Source: Clostridiales bacterium | GTDB taxonomy: Bacteria; Bacillota; Clostridia; Lachnospirales; Lachnospiraceae | DNA: 47,718 bases | Direction of reading: 5' to 3' | Assembly: GCA_012523925.1 (NCBI GenBank) | Contig: JAAYSQ010000033.1 | Coordinates: 1-47,718, forward strand | In this document: positions 39,502-47,718 of the stretch, in pieces | How positions within the stretch are numbered: position 1 is the first letter of the stretch | Layout: the number at the start of each line of letters is the position of its first letter | Program-made: the position numbers and the translations under genes | The notes under the pieces: generated by a model | What the model was told of the DNA's origin: nothing | Seen by the model: only the letters and a program-made list of their open reading frames with translations | The model's database searches: none

Positions 39502-39740
39502 CGGCGCTAGTAAGAACTAAAAGTTTATCACATCAAAACCGAAAAGAAGAGCGTATGATTATTATCCATCGGAGGACACGTTCTCACTCGGTTGTCGCTC
39601 ATAACAGTACATAAAGTTGTGACAGATAAGTGTATCTGCCACAACCTAAGTACTGATGGCGACAAACGGTCCCCTTATAGATAATAATCACACGCTCTTA
39701 ATTTATGATACTGATGTAAATCAATTAATAATTAAGCGCC
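39502..39740. repeat. Dispersed palindromic intergenic element, copy 3 (long form)
   Basis: CGGCGCT...AGCGCCG ends; AGAGCGTATGATTATTATC/GATAATAATCACACGCTCT; internal hairpin as in copy 2. Confidence 0.88.
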
Positions 39741-39844
39741 GTTTCTATTTACAACTCTTTTTAAATCTTTAACCAACAGCCCTTATTTTACAAATTTTAA
39801 ATATAATAAAACTATTGAAAGAAAAGGCATCACTCATATTTCTT

Positions 39845-41179
39845 TTATTCAAACATACTTATCTTACTCTTACAATATAACGCATACACCGCAACGATTG
39901 CTTCAGTTAATACAAAAGCAAACCATATACCTGTCATTTTCCATGCTCGACTTAGTAATAGGACCATAGGAACGATAATCACACATCCCCTGGCGATGGA
40001 AATAAGGAATGAATCCTTTGCACTTTCCGTAGCACTTAAATACATGGCAATTATTATATTAAGACCTGCAAAGAAAAATCCGATAAAATAGATTCTTAAA
40101 CCAGTTTTAGACAATCTTGCAATTTCTATGTTTTGCTCACTGTTAAAAATTTGAACAATCCCATCTGAATAGACAAAAGTGACTGTATAAATAAATGTGG
40201 CAAAAATAAGAGAAGTAATTATTGCCATCTTAAGTACTTTCTTTAAAAATACACTATCTCTTTGTCCATATCCTTTACTGACCAGTGGTTGGATTCCTTG
40301 AGCAATTCCGGTGAAAATAGCAACCCCGATAAGAGCTAAATTCGCTATGATACCATAGGATGCGACTCCTAAATTCCCCTCCAGAGACAATATTACCAGA
40401 TTAAAGGTAATTAAGGTTATCGCAGAAGAAATCTCATTAATAAATGCAGATAATCCTAAGGCAAGAATGTCAATAATTCTAGATAATTCCATTCTGCATC
40501 GGAGCAAACGCAAATTACTCTTTCCCTTGATAAAATGGATTGAAGTCACCCCAATACTGATAATCGGTGCCAGACAAGTGGCAAAAGCAGCACCAAACAT
40601 CCCCATACCTAGAGGGAAGATGAATATGTAATCCAATATAATATTGGAAATGCTTCCTGTTAGCATAGCAATCATAGCAAGCTTTGGATTATGATCGTTG
40701 CGGACAAAAGCAATGATAATATTATTCAGTATGAAAAATGGGGCAAAGCAAAGGATTGTCATTAAATAAGTTTTCGTCATCATGAAAATTGATGAATCTG
40801 CACCTAACAGGATTGCTAAATTATCAGAAGCAATCACTCCAATAATCAAAAATATTAGCCCTAATAGTAGTCCTAATTTAATACTTATTGAAAATACAAT
40901 ATTCGTTCTTTCTTTTTCTTCTTGCGAATGTAATATACTATATCTAGTTGCGCCACCAATCCCAATCATTAAGCCCGTACCACTTATAATACTAAATACC
41001 GATATAGAAAGATTAAGCGCTGCTATCCCCGCTGCCCCCAATGCCTTTGATATAAAAAAGGTATCAGCCAGAATATAGCATGAGAGCGCTATCATTCCAA
41101 GAACATTTAAGCTTACATACTTCATAAAGTCTTTTAAAACTGTGTCTTTCATTTCATTCCCCTTTTCTTGATCCATCAC
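39845..41179 (-). CDS. MATE family efflux transporter
   Basis: Multi-TM MATE-like; LGAAGIAALNLSISVFSIISGTGLMIGIGGATRYS. Confidence 0.9.
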   Translation of the reverse strand: MMDQEKGNEMKDTVLKDFMKYVSLNVLGMIALSCYILADTFFISKALGAAGIAALNLSISVFSIISGTGLMIGIGGATRYSILHSQEEKERTNIVFSISIKLGLLLGLIFLIIGVIASDNLAILLGADSSIFMMTKTYLMTILCFAPFFILNNIIIAFVRNDHNPKLAMIAMLTGSISNIILDYIFIFPLGMGMFGAAFATCLAPIISIGVTSIHFIKGKSNLRLLRCRMELSRIIDILALGLSAFINEISSAITLITFNLVILSLEGNLGVASYGIIANLALIGVAIFTGIAQGIQPLVSKGYGQRDSVFLKKVLKMAIITSLIFATFIYTVTFVYSDGIVQIFNSEQNIEIARLSKTGLRIYFIGFFFAGLNIIIAMYLSATESAKDSFLISIARGCVIIVPMVLLLSRAWKMTGIWFAFVLTEAIVAVYALYCKSKISMFE

Positions 41180-41262
41180 CTAATCTATCGACTAAAGTAG
41201 GTGGGTTTTATCATATTTAATAGTAGAAAAATTATAGCGAAATTTCATATTTAACAAAAAAA

Positions 41263-41308
41263 TGTTCTAAAACATTCCTTCTAAGACCTAACGGAATGTT
41301 TTAGAACA
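41263..41308 (-). terminator. Strong intrinsic terminator (16-bp perfect stem)
   Basis: TGTTCTAAAACATTCC-14 nt-GGAATGTTTTAGAACATTTTTTT on the minus strand. Confidence 0.8.
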
Positions 41309-41435
41309 CCATGAATTAACTTTACCCGGTGGCAAAATTATGGTTAAACGTATCAAAACGACATAATTATAAGATAGCTTTTGATGAATGTCAATAGCCT
41401 GAAAATCAATCGGATAACACTAATTTAAATATGTG

Positions 41436-41678
41436 TTATAAAGATGGGTCCAAAACTTTTCTTATAATAAATTTATTATTTACAAGAAGCCACATTTGTG
41501 GTAAGTAAAAAACTATATTCCAAACAGCAAAGCCATTAAAACTATATATTGGCACCAAATCCAGACGTACATTGATACTAGTTGCATCTTTAAAACGAAC
41601 AAAATATTCTTGGTCATGTTCCGTATATTGATAATATGCAGTTTCCGAGTTTTGGTCGTAGTGGATTGTTGCACCAAC
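41436..41678 (-). pseudogene. Duplicated C-terminal fragment of the adjacent LysM-GH18 gene
   Basis: VGATIHYDQNSETAYYQYTEHDQEYFVRFKDATSINVRLDLVPIYSFNGFAVWNIVFYLPQMWLLVNNKFIIRKVLDPSL* vs VGATIQFDEFSQTAFYQYVENVNEYFVRFKDSRSINVRLDLVPKYGFAGFGVWNIVFYFPQLWLLVNNKFGINKVLDPLF*; in-frame stop just upstream. Confidence 0.9.
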
Positions 41679-41745
41679 TATATGGGATGATTATCATATG
41701 TTTCACAAACTTTTTCAATTTACATGGCACGAAGCGTTTTAATAA

Positions 41746-43035
41746 CTAAAATAAAGGATCTAAGACTTTATTGATACCAAATTTATTATTAACCAAGAGC
41801 CATAACTGCGGAAAATAGAAAACTATATTCCATACACCAAAGCCAGCAAAGCCGTATTTTGGTACTAAATCTAGCCGAACATTAATACTTCTAGAGTCTT
41901 TAAAGCGAACAAAGTATTCATTTACATTTTCTACATATTGATAGAATGCAGTTTGTGAAAATTCATCAAACTGAATCGTAGCTCCAACTTGTTCTGCCAG
42001 TCGAATAGCAGATAAATAACTCATTGCAGCTGCCCTAGTTCCTTCGATATAGGGAATTCGCCATAGGTAACCCACACTAGGTATTCCTATGTATGTTTTA
42101 TTTGGTGGAATTTGCGTCACGGCATATTCTATTAAATCATTGATTAAGTCTAACGGCATTAGACTTATTGGTGGTCCGTATGTGAACCCCCATTCATACG
42201 ACAAAAGCATGGTTCCATCGGTTACCTGCCCAAGGCTTGCATAATCAAATCCTCTATATAGAAAGCCTGATTCTACTTCAAACGTACTTGGACTTAGCGT
42301 AATATTAACGATATAGCCTTCCGCATTTAACCTTTGTGTCATATTATCAACAAATGCAACATACCCCTCGCGGTCAGTAGGAGAAATGTAAGGGAAATCT
42401 ATAGTCAATCCATAGTATCCCTTACTACTCAAAATATCTAAAGCATTATTTATTAAACGATTTTGTATTTCTTCACTTGCTAATATATGGTTTATTACAT
42501 ATATATCATAGTAACCTTCTGCATCCCTTGTAGATATTAGCATTATAGGTGCAACCCCATATAGCTTAGCCGCTTCTATTATATCCCTATCATTAATGTC
42601 AATTAAATCGCCCTCGTAAGTAACCATATAATTAAATATCGTTAGATAAGTTAGATATGGTAATGTTTTTCTTAATGTATCGGAATCAATAAACGGATAA
42701 GTATAGCCATTCACGGAAGCATTCATAATTTTATTATCCATATAACTTATTACAAGTTCTTCTCCCGGAAAGATAAACTCTCTATTGGATAGATAAGGAT
42801 TATTCCTTATTAACTCTAGCACGCTTATATCGAATTCATTTGCAATACTGGATAAGGTATCACCTTCCCTAACCACATAAGTTTGTTTGGGAAACAAAAT
42901 CACCAAATCTTGCCCAGCAATCAAATTATCGGGATTGGGGATTTCATTCTCTAATATTAATCTATCAACAGAAACTTCGTAAAAATCTGCAATTGATTGG
43001 ATGGTTTCCCCTTGCTTTACAACATGTATTATCAT
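41746..43035 (-). CDS. LysM(x2)-GH18-like protein (YaaH/SleL architecture) with degenerate catalytic motif
   Basis: Two LysM motifs (VKQGETIQSIADFYEVSVDRL, VREGDTLSSIANEFDISVLEL); GH18 region YYGLTIDFPYISP. Confidence 0.88.
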   Translation of the reverse strand: MIIHVVKQGETIQSIADFYEVSVDRLILENEIPNPDNLIAGQDLVILFPKQTYVVREGDTLSSIANEFDISVLELIRNNPYLSNREFIFPGEELVISYMDNKIMNASVNGYTYPFIDSDTLRKTLPYLTYLTIFNYMVTYEGDLIDINDRDIIEAAKLYGVAPIMLISTRDAEGYYDIYVINHILASEEIQNRLINNALDILSSKGYYGLTIDFPYISPTDREGYVAFVDNMTQRLNAEGYIVNITLSPSTFEVESGFLYRGFDYASLGQVTDGTMLLSYEWGFTYGPPISLMPLDLINDLIEYAVTQIPPNKTYIGIPSVGYLWRIPYIEGTRAAAMSYLSAIRLAEQVGATIQFDEFSQTAFYQYVENVNEYFVRFKDSRSINVRLDLVPKYGFAGFGVWNIVFYFPQLWLLVNNKFGINKVLDPLF

Positions 43036-43119
43036 CTATAATCCCACATTACTCATTTACTCACTAACATTATATGGAGTAACTAATATTTGTATCACCG
43101 AGAAATATCTTTAAGTTCT

Positions 43120-45855
43120 CTATTTCAAGATATCCCATATATCTGCATTGAACTTATCACCCAAATAAGCACGGCCGATTTGAGGTTTATCAAGATAATC
43201 CCTACGGATCTGCTCACGAATTCGATAAATTTCATCTTTTAGTTCGCTAGCTGAAAGCCTCGTCGCTCCATGGCCCAAGATGATTAATTGTTCAGTCGCA
43301 TCGGAGGTTGCAACAACCACACGGTGTATTCGTGAAATTTCCCGAGTTACTTTTTCTATATACTGATCCGCAGTCTCAGCTTCCTTAGTATATACTACGT
43401 GGATATTATTGTATTCCTGTACTTCTCCTATACCGCCTTTTACTTTATAGGCATCAAAGACTAGAATTACATTACATTTCGTAAAGCCTTGATAGTTACA
43501 TAGGATGTCCATGAGTTTATATCTAGCGGAATCCATATTTTCCTTAGCAAGTTCATTTAATTCCTCCCAAGAAAATATAATATTATAGCCATCTACCAAA
43601 AGATATTCTTCCACTACTTGTTTTTCACTTGAATCCGCTGGGTGGTTTAACTGGACCTTTCTAATTCTTTCTTTTTTCTCATATCCGAACCTGCCATGCG
43701 AATAATTAATTTTCTGTTTAATTGGTCCAAAGGTACGAACAAAGATATCTTCTAACTCTTTATCTTCCTGTAATGAATTGCTAATCGTTGTTCTGGGCTT
43801 AGCAGCAACCTGCTTTCTATTTTTCTCTTGAGGCTTCTTGGTCTCATTGGTTTCTTCTGTTACAGGTGGTTGCCAACCACTTTCCAAATGCATATAATCT
43901 TCAACTTTATCCCATTCTACAACGAAGCCAGCTCCATGGGCACAAAACACGGAACCGGTTGGATTACCGATATCTCTTTCACTATCATAACCAATCAATT
44001 CAATTACTTCATCCGCATTGTGGCAAGGAAAATATCCTTTAAGTGTACAGTACATTCTTCCCCTGCCCTTAGTGTAAGCTATTACTTCCGTATGATAACC
44101 TCGCATGGAAGCAACGGGAGCACTCCCAATTAAGATTGACATATCTCCAGCTATCTCTGGAGGGTTAAATTCCCCATTCATCCGTCCAATATCGTTCATG
44201 GCTCTACCTACCATTTCCGATGGAACTTCTAATTTGAAATTATAATATGGTTCCAAAAGAACACTCTTTGCCTTCTTTAATCCCTGCCGTACAGCCCGAT
44301 AAGTCGCCTGTCGGAAATCGCCTCCTTCGGTATGTTTCTGATGAGCACGACCAGCAATTAGGGTAATCTTCATATCGGTAATTGGAGATCCTGTTAAAAC
44401 TCCCACATGCTCTTTTTCCTCCAAATGAGTTAGAATCAGCCTCTGCCAGCTTCTATCTAAGACATCCTCACTGCAACTGCTGTCATATACTAGTCCACTT
44501 CCTGGTTCGCCAGGTTCTAAAGCCAAATGGACTTCTGCATAATGCCTTAATGGTTCAAAATGCCCCACACCTACTACAGGCTCTGCAATTGTTTCTTTAT
44601 AAACAATATTTCCAGGCCCAAATTCCACATCAACTCCAAAACGTTCCAGGATTAAACTTTTTAAAATTTCTGTTTGTACCTCTCCCATCAACTGGACATG
44701 AATTTCTTTGAGAGGTTCAGACCAAACAATATGCAACTGAGGGTCTTCTTCCTCCAACTGACGAAATTTAGAGAGCATACTATAAGCATTATACTCCGGA
44801 GGCAATAAAATTTGATAGTTCAGTACTGGTTGTAGAATAGGCATGTCCGCACCAGCTTCAATACCAAGTCCTTCCCCAGGATAAGTATTGCCAAGTCCAG
44901 TAACCGCACAAATGGTACCGGCATCTGCTTGATCTACAGTTTCATACTTTGTTCCGGAATATATTCGGATTTGATCGACTTTCTCTTCCCATATCTCATC
45001 AATATTTTCTTCAACTTCCTTGCCAACCGCTTTTTCTTTACTTTCACCTTTGCGATTGGTTAGCAACATTTTTACCGATATATTTCCTCCCGTAATTCGC
45101 ATATGAGTCAAGCGGTTGCCCTGATCATCTCTAGAAATCTTAAAAATCTTTGCTCCAAAGCTTTCTGGATAATCTGCCATTCTTGTAAATTGCTTCAATC
45201 CATCTAAGAATTCTTGCACTCCGTCCAACTTTAAAGCTGATCCAAAATAACAAGGAAAGACCTTCCTTTTTGCAATTACAGAAATAATATCTTCTGTAGT
45301 AATCGTATCATTTTCAATATATCTCTCCAGCAACACCTCATCCGACATAGCGATATCTTCCATAAATTCACTGGAGCTAAGGTCCATGTTAAAATCCATA
45401 CATCCTTCACTCAAGAGCTTTCTTAACTCTTCCATGAGTGCATGACGATCGTTCCCTTCCACATCCATCTTGTTTATAAATAAAAAGGTAGGGATTCGAT
45501 ACCTAGCAAGCAGGCTCCATAATGTCTCTGTATGTCCTTGAACACCATCACTACCATTAATCACCAATATTGCATAGTCAAGAACCTGTAATGTCCGTTC
45601 CATCTCTGCAGAAAAATCCACATGTCCTGGCGTATCTAGCAAGGTTACTTCCATATCTTGATATCCAAAAACCGCTTGTTTTGAAAATATAGTAATTCCT
45701 CTTGCTCGCTCCAGCGCATTCGTATCTAGAAAGGCATCTTTATGATCCACCCGACCTAATTTACGGATACTACCTGTCAGATACAACATACTTTCAGCAA
45801 GCGTTGTTTTCCCTGCATCCACATGAGCTAGAATGCCAATTGCTAACTTCTTCAT
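43120..45855 (-). CDS. TetM/EF-G-like translational GTPase fused to C-terminal NYN (YacP/Rae1-like) nuclease domain
   Basis: AHVDAGKTT, DTPGHVDF, NKMD; EF-G domains III-V; linker; EYLLVDGYNIIFSW...VILVFDAY...EAETADQYIEKV...VVATSDATEQ. Confidence 0.92.
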   Translation of the reverse strand: MKKLAIGILAHVDAGKTTLAESMLYLTGSIRKLGRVDHKDAFLDTNALERARGITIFSKQAVFGYQDMEVTLLDTPGHVDFSAEMERTLQVLDYAILVINGSDGVQGHTETLWSLLARYRIPTFLFINKMDVEGNDRHALMEELRKLLSEGCMDFNMDLSSSEFMEDIAMSDEVLLERYIENDTITTEDIISVIAKRKVFPCYFGSALKLDGVQEFLDGLKQFTRMADYPESFGAKIFKISRDDQGNRLTHMRITGGNISVKMLLTNRKGESKEKAVGKEVEENIDEIWEEKVDQIRIYSGTKYETVDQADAGTICAVTGLGNTYPGEGLGIEAGADMPILQPVLNYQILLPPEYNAYSMLSKFRQLEEEDPQLHIVWSEPLKEIHVQLMGEVQTEILKSLILERFGVDVEFGPGNIVYKETIAEPVVGVGHFEPLRHYAEVHLALEPGEPGSGLVYDSSCSEDVLDRSWQRLILTHLEEKEHVGVLTGSPITDMKITLIAGRAHQKHTEGGDFRQATYRAVRQGLKKAKSVLLEPYYNFKLEVPSEMVGRAMNDIGRMNGEFNPPEIAGDMSILIGSAPVASMRGYHTEVIAYTKGRGRMYCTLKGYFPCHNADEVIELIGYDSERDIGNPTGSVFCAHGAGFVVEWDKVEDYMHLESGWQPPVTEETNETKKPQEKNRKQVAAKPRTTISNSLQEDKELEDIFVRTFGPIKQKINYSHGRFGYEKKERIRKVQLNHPADSSEKQVVEEYLLVDGYNIIFSWEELNELAKENMDSARYKLMDILCNYQGFTKCNVILVFDAYKVKGGIGEVQEYNNIHVVYTKEAETADQYIEKVTREISRIHRVVVATSDATEQLIILGHGATRLSASELKDEIYRIREQIRRDYLDKPQIGRAYLGDKFNADIWDILK

Positions 45856-46844
45856 TATATAATTGACCTTCTAATCTCTTCTTCGGTTTTGCTAGAAAGG
45901 TATGCTGGAGCAATATCAACGACCGTTTTAGCTCCAGATATGCCCTCCTGATTCAACCGATAAGCAGCTCTTGCATAGGCAATAATTACATTTGCCGTAA
46001 AATCAGGGTTTGATTTTAATGATAATTTATATTCTATGGTATGACTATTCTCCTCCTGTAATCCAGTTTTACCAGAACGGATTACCAATCCACCATGGGG
46101 CAGTCCACTATGCTTCTCTTGCAACTCCTGTTCGCTAACGAAGTGAACTTCTGTGTCATAGTCAGCAAAATAATTTGGCATAGATATTATTTCTTGCTTA
46201 ATTCGGGCTTTATCAGCACCCTCTTTGGCAACAACAAAGCACTCTCTTCGATGCTTCTCTCTTGTTGTAAATTCAGGCATTTCTCCCTTTTTCACAGATT
46301 CAATTGCACTCTCAATAGGGATGGTATACTGTTTTGCATCCTGAACACCTTCAACTCTACGTATCGCATCTGAATGCCCTTGACTAATTCCTTTCCCCCA
46401 GAAAGTATAGGTGCTTCCCTCTGGTAAGATAGCTTCCGCATATAAACGATTGATGGAAAACATACCCGGATCCCATCCACTGGAAATAACACATACTTTT
46501 TCTGATTCTTTTGCAATTTTATTAATTTCATTAAAGTAATCCGCTATTTTGGCATGGTTATCATAGGCATCCACGGTATTGAACATGCTAGCAAAGAGCG
46601 GACCTTGCTCCGGTATATCGGATGCACTTCCACCACATAGTATCATTACATCAATTTGGTCTGTCATCTTCTTTGCATCATCAATATGATAAACCACTGC
46701 ACCTTCAGTCACTGTTATTATTGACGTTGGATCACGCCTTGTAAATATACCAACAAGCTCCATATCTTTATTTTGTCTAATTCCCAATTCTACACTTTTT
46801 CCTAGATTTCCGTATCCTACAATTCCTATTTTAATTTTTCTCAT
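45855..46844 (-). CDS. ddh: meso-Diaminopimelate D-dehydrogenase
   Basis: KIGIVGYGNLGKSVELGI; ILCGGSASDIPEQGP; SSGWDPGMFSINR; WGKGISQGHSDAIRR. Confidence 0.93.
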   Translation of the reverse strand: MRKIKIGIVGYGNLGKSVELGIRQNKDMELVGIFTRRDPTSIITVTEGAVVYHIDDAKKMTDQIDVMILCGGSASDIPEQGPLFASMFNTVDAYDNHAKIADYFNEINKIAKESEKVCVISSGWDPGMFSINRLYAEAILPEGSTYTFWGKGISQGHSDAIRRVEGVQDAKQYTIPIESAIESVKKGEMPEFTTREKHRRECFVVAKEGADKARIKQEIISMPNYFADYDTEVHFVSEQELQEKHSGLPHGGLVIRSGKTGLQEENSHTIEYKLSLKSNPDFTANVIIAYARAAYRLNQEGISGAKTVVDIAPAYLSSKTEEEIRRSII

Positions 46845-46959
46845 AGTATCTCTCCTTTATTTCCTTGAGTGCTTACTAAGCAAAAGTAAAATCATTTGAA
46901 AAGCTCTTAAATAGATACTATATCAAATTTTACCTTGTTGCAATAACAAATCATGTAAT

Positions 46960-47075
46960 TATCACATCGCATAGTTGCAAGATAGCCTTGTTTAAAAATA
47001 GCGTATGATTATTCATCCTGGCAGATAAAAATCATACGCTATTGTAATTATGAAAATGAGATAAGCATTCTAGTT
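46960..47075. repeat. Dispersed palindromic intergenic element, copy 4 (short, divergent outer arms)
   Basis: Core AATAGCGTATGATT...AATCATACGCTATT (46997-47010/47030-47043), identical 5' arm to copy 1. Confidence 0.75.
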
Positions 47076-47085
47076 AATCTTTTGC

Positions 47086-47718
47086 CTATTGCATTTTGAA
47101 TTCTGAATAGATGTGGTCATATTCTTCTAAAACTTCTGCTACATTAATATAAAAGTCTGTATTTGCAATTACTTCATCAGACATATTTAGCATTGGATTG
47201 TTTTTAAAGTCTTCAGGTAAATATTCTTCCGCTGCTTTATTGGCAGTTGAAAAGTTTGTTATATCTGCAATCTTTGCAGCAATTTCAGGTTGTAATAAAA
47301 AGTTTAAGAAGGCATATGCATTATCCTTATTAGGCGCTTCTTTCGACATAACAAAGGAATCGATATATATTGGCATTCCTTCTTCCGGGAATACAGGTTG
47401 AAGCTTTTCGTTAGCCGCCTGCCCCTTCACCGCTTGATTAGAATACATAAATCCAACAACAGCTTCTCCACTGATTAGGGAGTCCTCTGGGGTATTTGTT
47501 TCAAAACGCATAATATTATCACTAAGTTCAAATAGTTTCTCTTTTGCTTCCGCAATCTTTGCAGGATCTGTTTCATTATACTCATAACCTAATGATTTCA
47601 AAACCAGTCCAATAATTTCAACTGACCAGTCAATTACAACGATGTTGTCTTTTAATTCTTCCTGCCATAGATCTTTATAACTGGTAATTGGATCCGCACC
47701 TAGTTCTGCAACCGCTTC
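47086..47718 (-). CDS. potD: Spermidine/putrescine ABC transporter substrate-binding protein (PotD-like), 5' end off window
   Basis: Frame continues upstream of the ORF-track start: EAVAELGADPITSYKDLWQEELKDNIVVIDWSVEIIGLVLKSLGYEYNETDPAKI...; SGEAVVGFMYSN. Confidence 0.85.
   Translation of the reverse strand, partial: EAVAELGADPITSYKDLWQEELKDNIVVIDWSVEIIGLVLKSLGYEYNETDPAKIAEAKEKLFELSDNIMRFETNTPEDSLISGEAVVGFMYSNQAVKGQAANEKLQPVFPEEGMPIYIDSFVMSKEAPNKDNAYAFLNFLLQPEIAAKIADITNFSTANKAAEEYLPEDFKNNPMLNMSDEVIANTDFYINVAEVLEEYDHIYSEFKMQ

Noticed and set aside
43120-45855. Tetracycline resistance gene call
   Set aside because: Overall TetM-like, but the eviction loop is not conserved and it carries an NYN domain
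1354-47075. CRISPR array or IS element as explanation of the repeats
   Set aside because: Copies are kilobases apart, palindromic and without spacers; no cas genes and no transposase-like ORF

Overview
AT-rich Firmicutes/Clostridia chromosomal window, probably from a spore-forming Lachnospiraceae member; the taxon is inferred from gene content (H-type SASP, DUF6472, CPC_1213-type protein, TetM-like GTPase fused to NYN). It carries a Fur-box-led siderophore ABC operon, four MATE exporters, a signal-less GH9 enzyme and a CDF metal exporter with an upstream NiCo/czcD-type riboswitch. It also has a heterodimeric ABC exporter with one degenerate ATP site, a GH25-SH3b protein, a nitrosative/redox-stress-like cluster (Crp/Fnr, DUF438-hemerythrin, DUF2249, FAD oxidoreductase, Ric), tryptophanase, sporulation proteins, a LysM-GH18-like protein, meso-DAP dehydrogenase and a PotD-like protein. 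The observations most worth a second look are: (1) a 911-aa TetM/EF-G-like translational GTPase fused to a C-terminal YacP/Rae1-like NYN nuclease domain, translationally coupled to ddh, in which the tetracycline-eviction loop is not TetM-like; (2) a dispersed, highly structured intergenic repeat family (4 copies, 2 length classes) with compensatory base changes in its stem; (3) a NiCo riboswitch; (4) several gene scars (nfo 5' end, MCP 3' end, GH65 3' part joined to a cadherin-like gene, duplicated 3' end of the LysM-GH18 gene) that a standard ORF caller misses. All calls come from reading the sequence; no database search was run.
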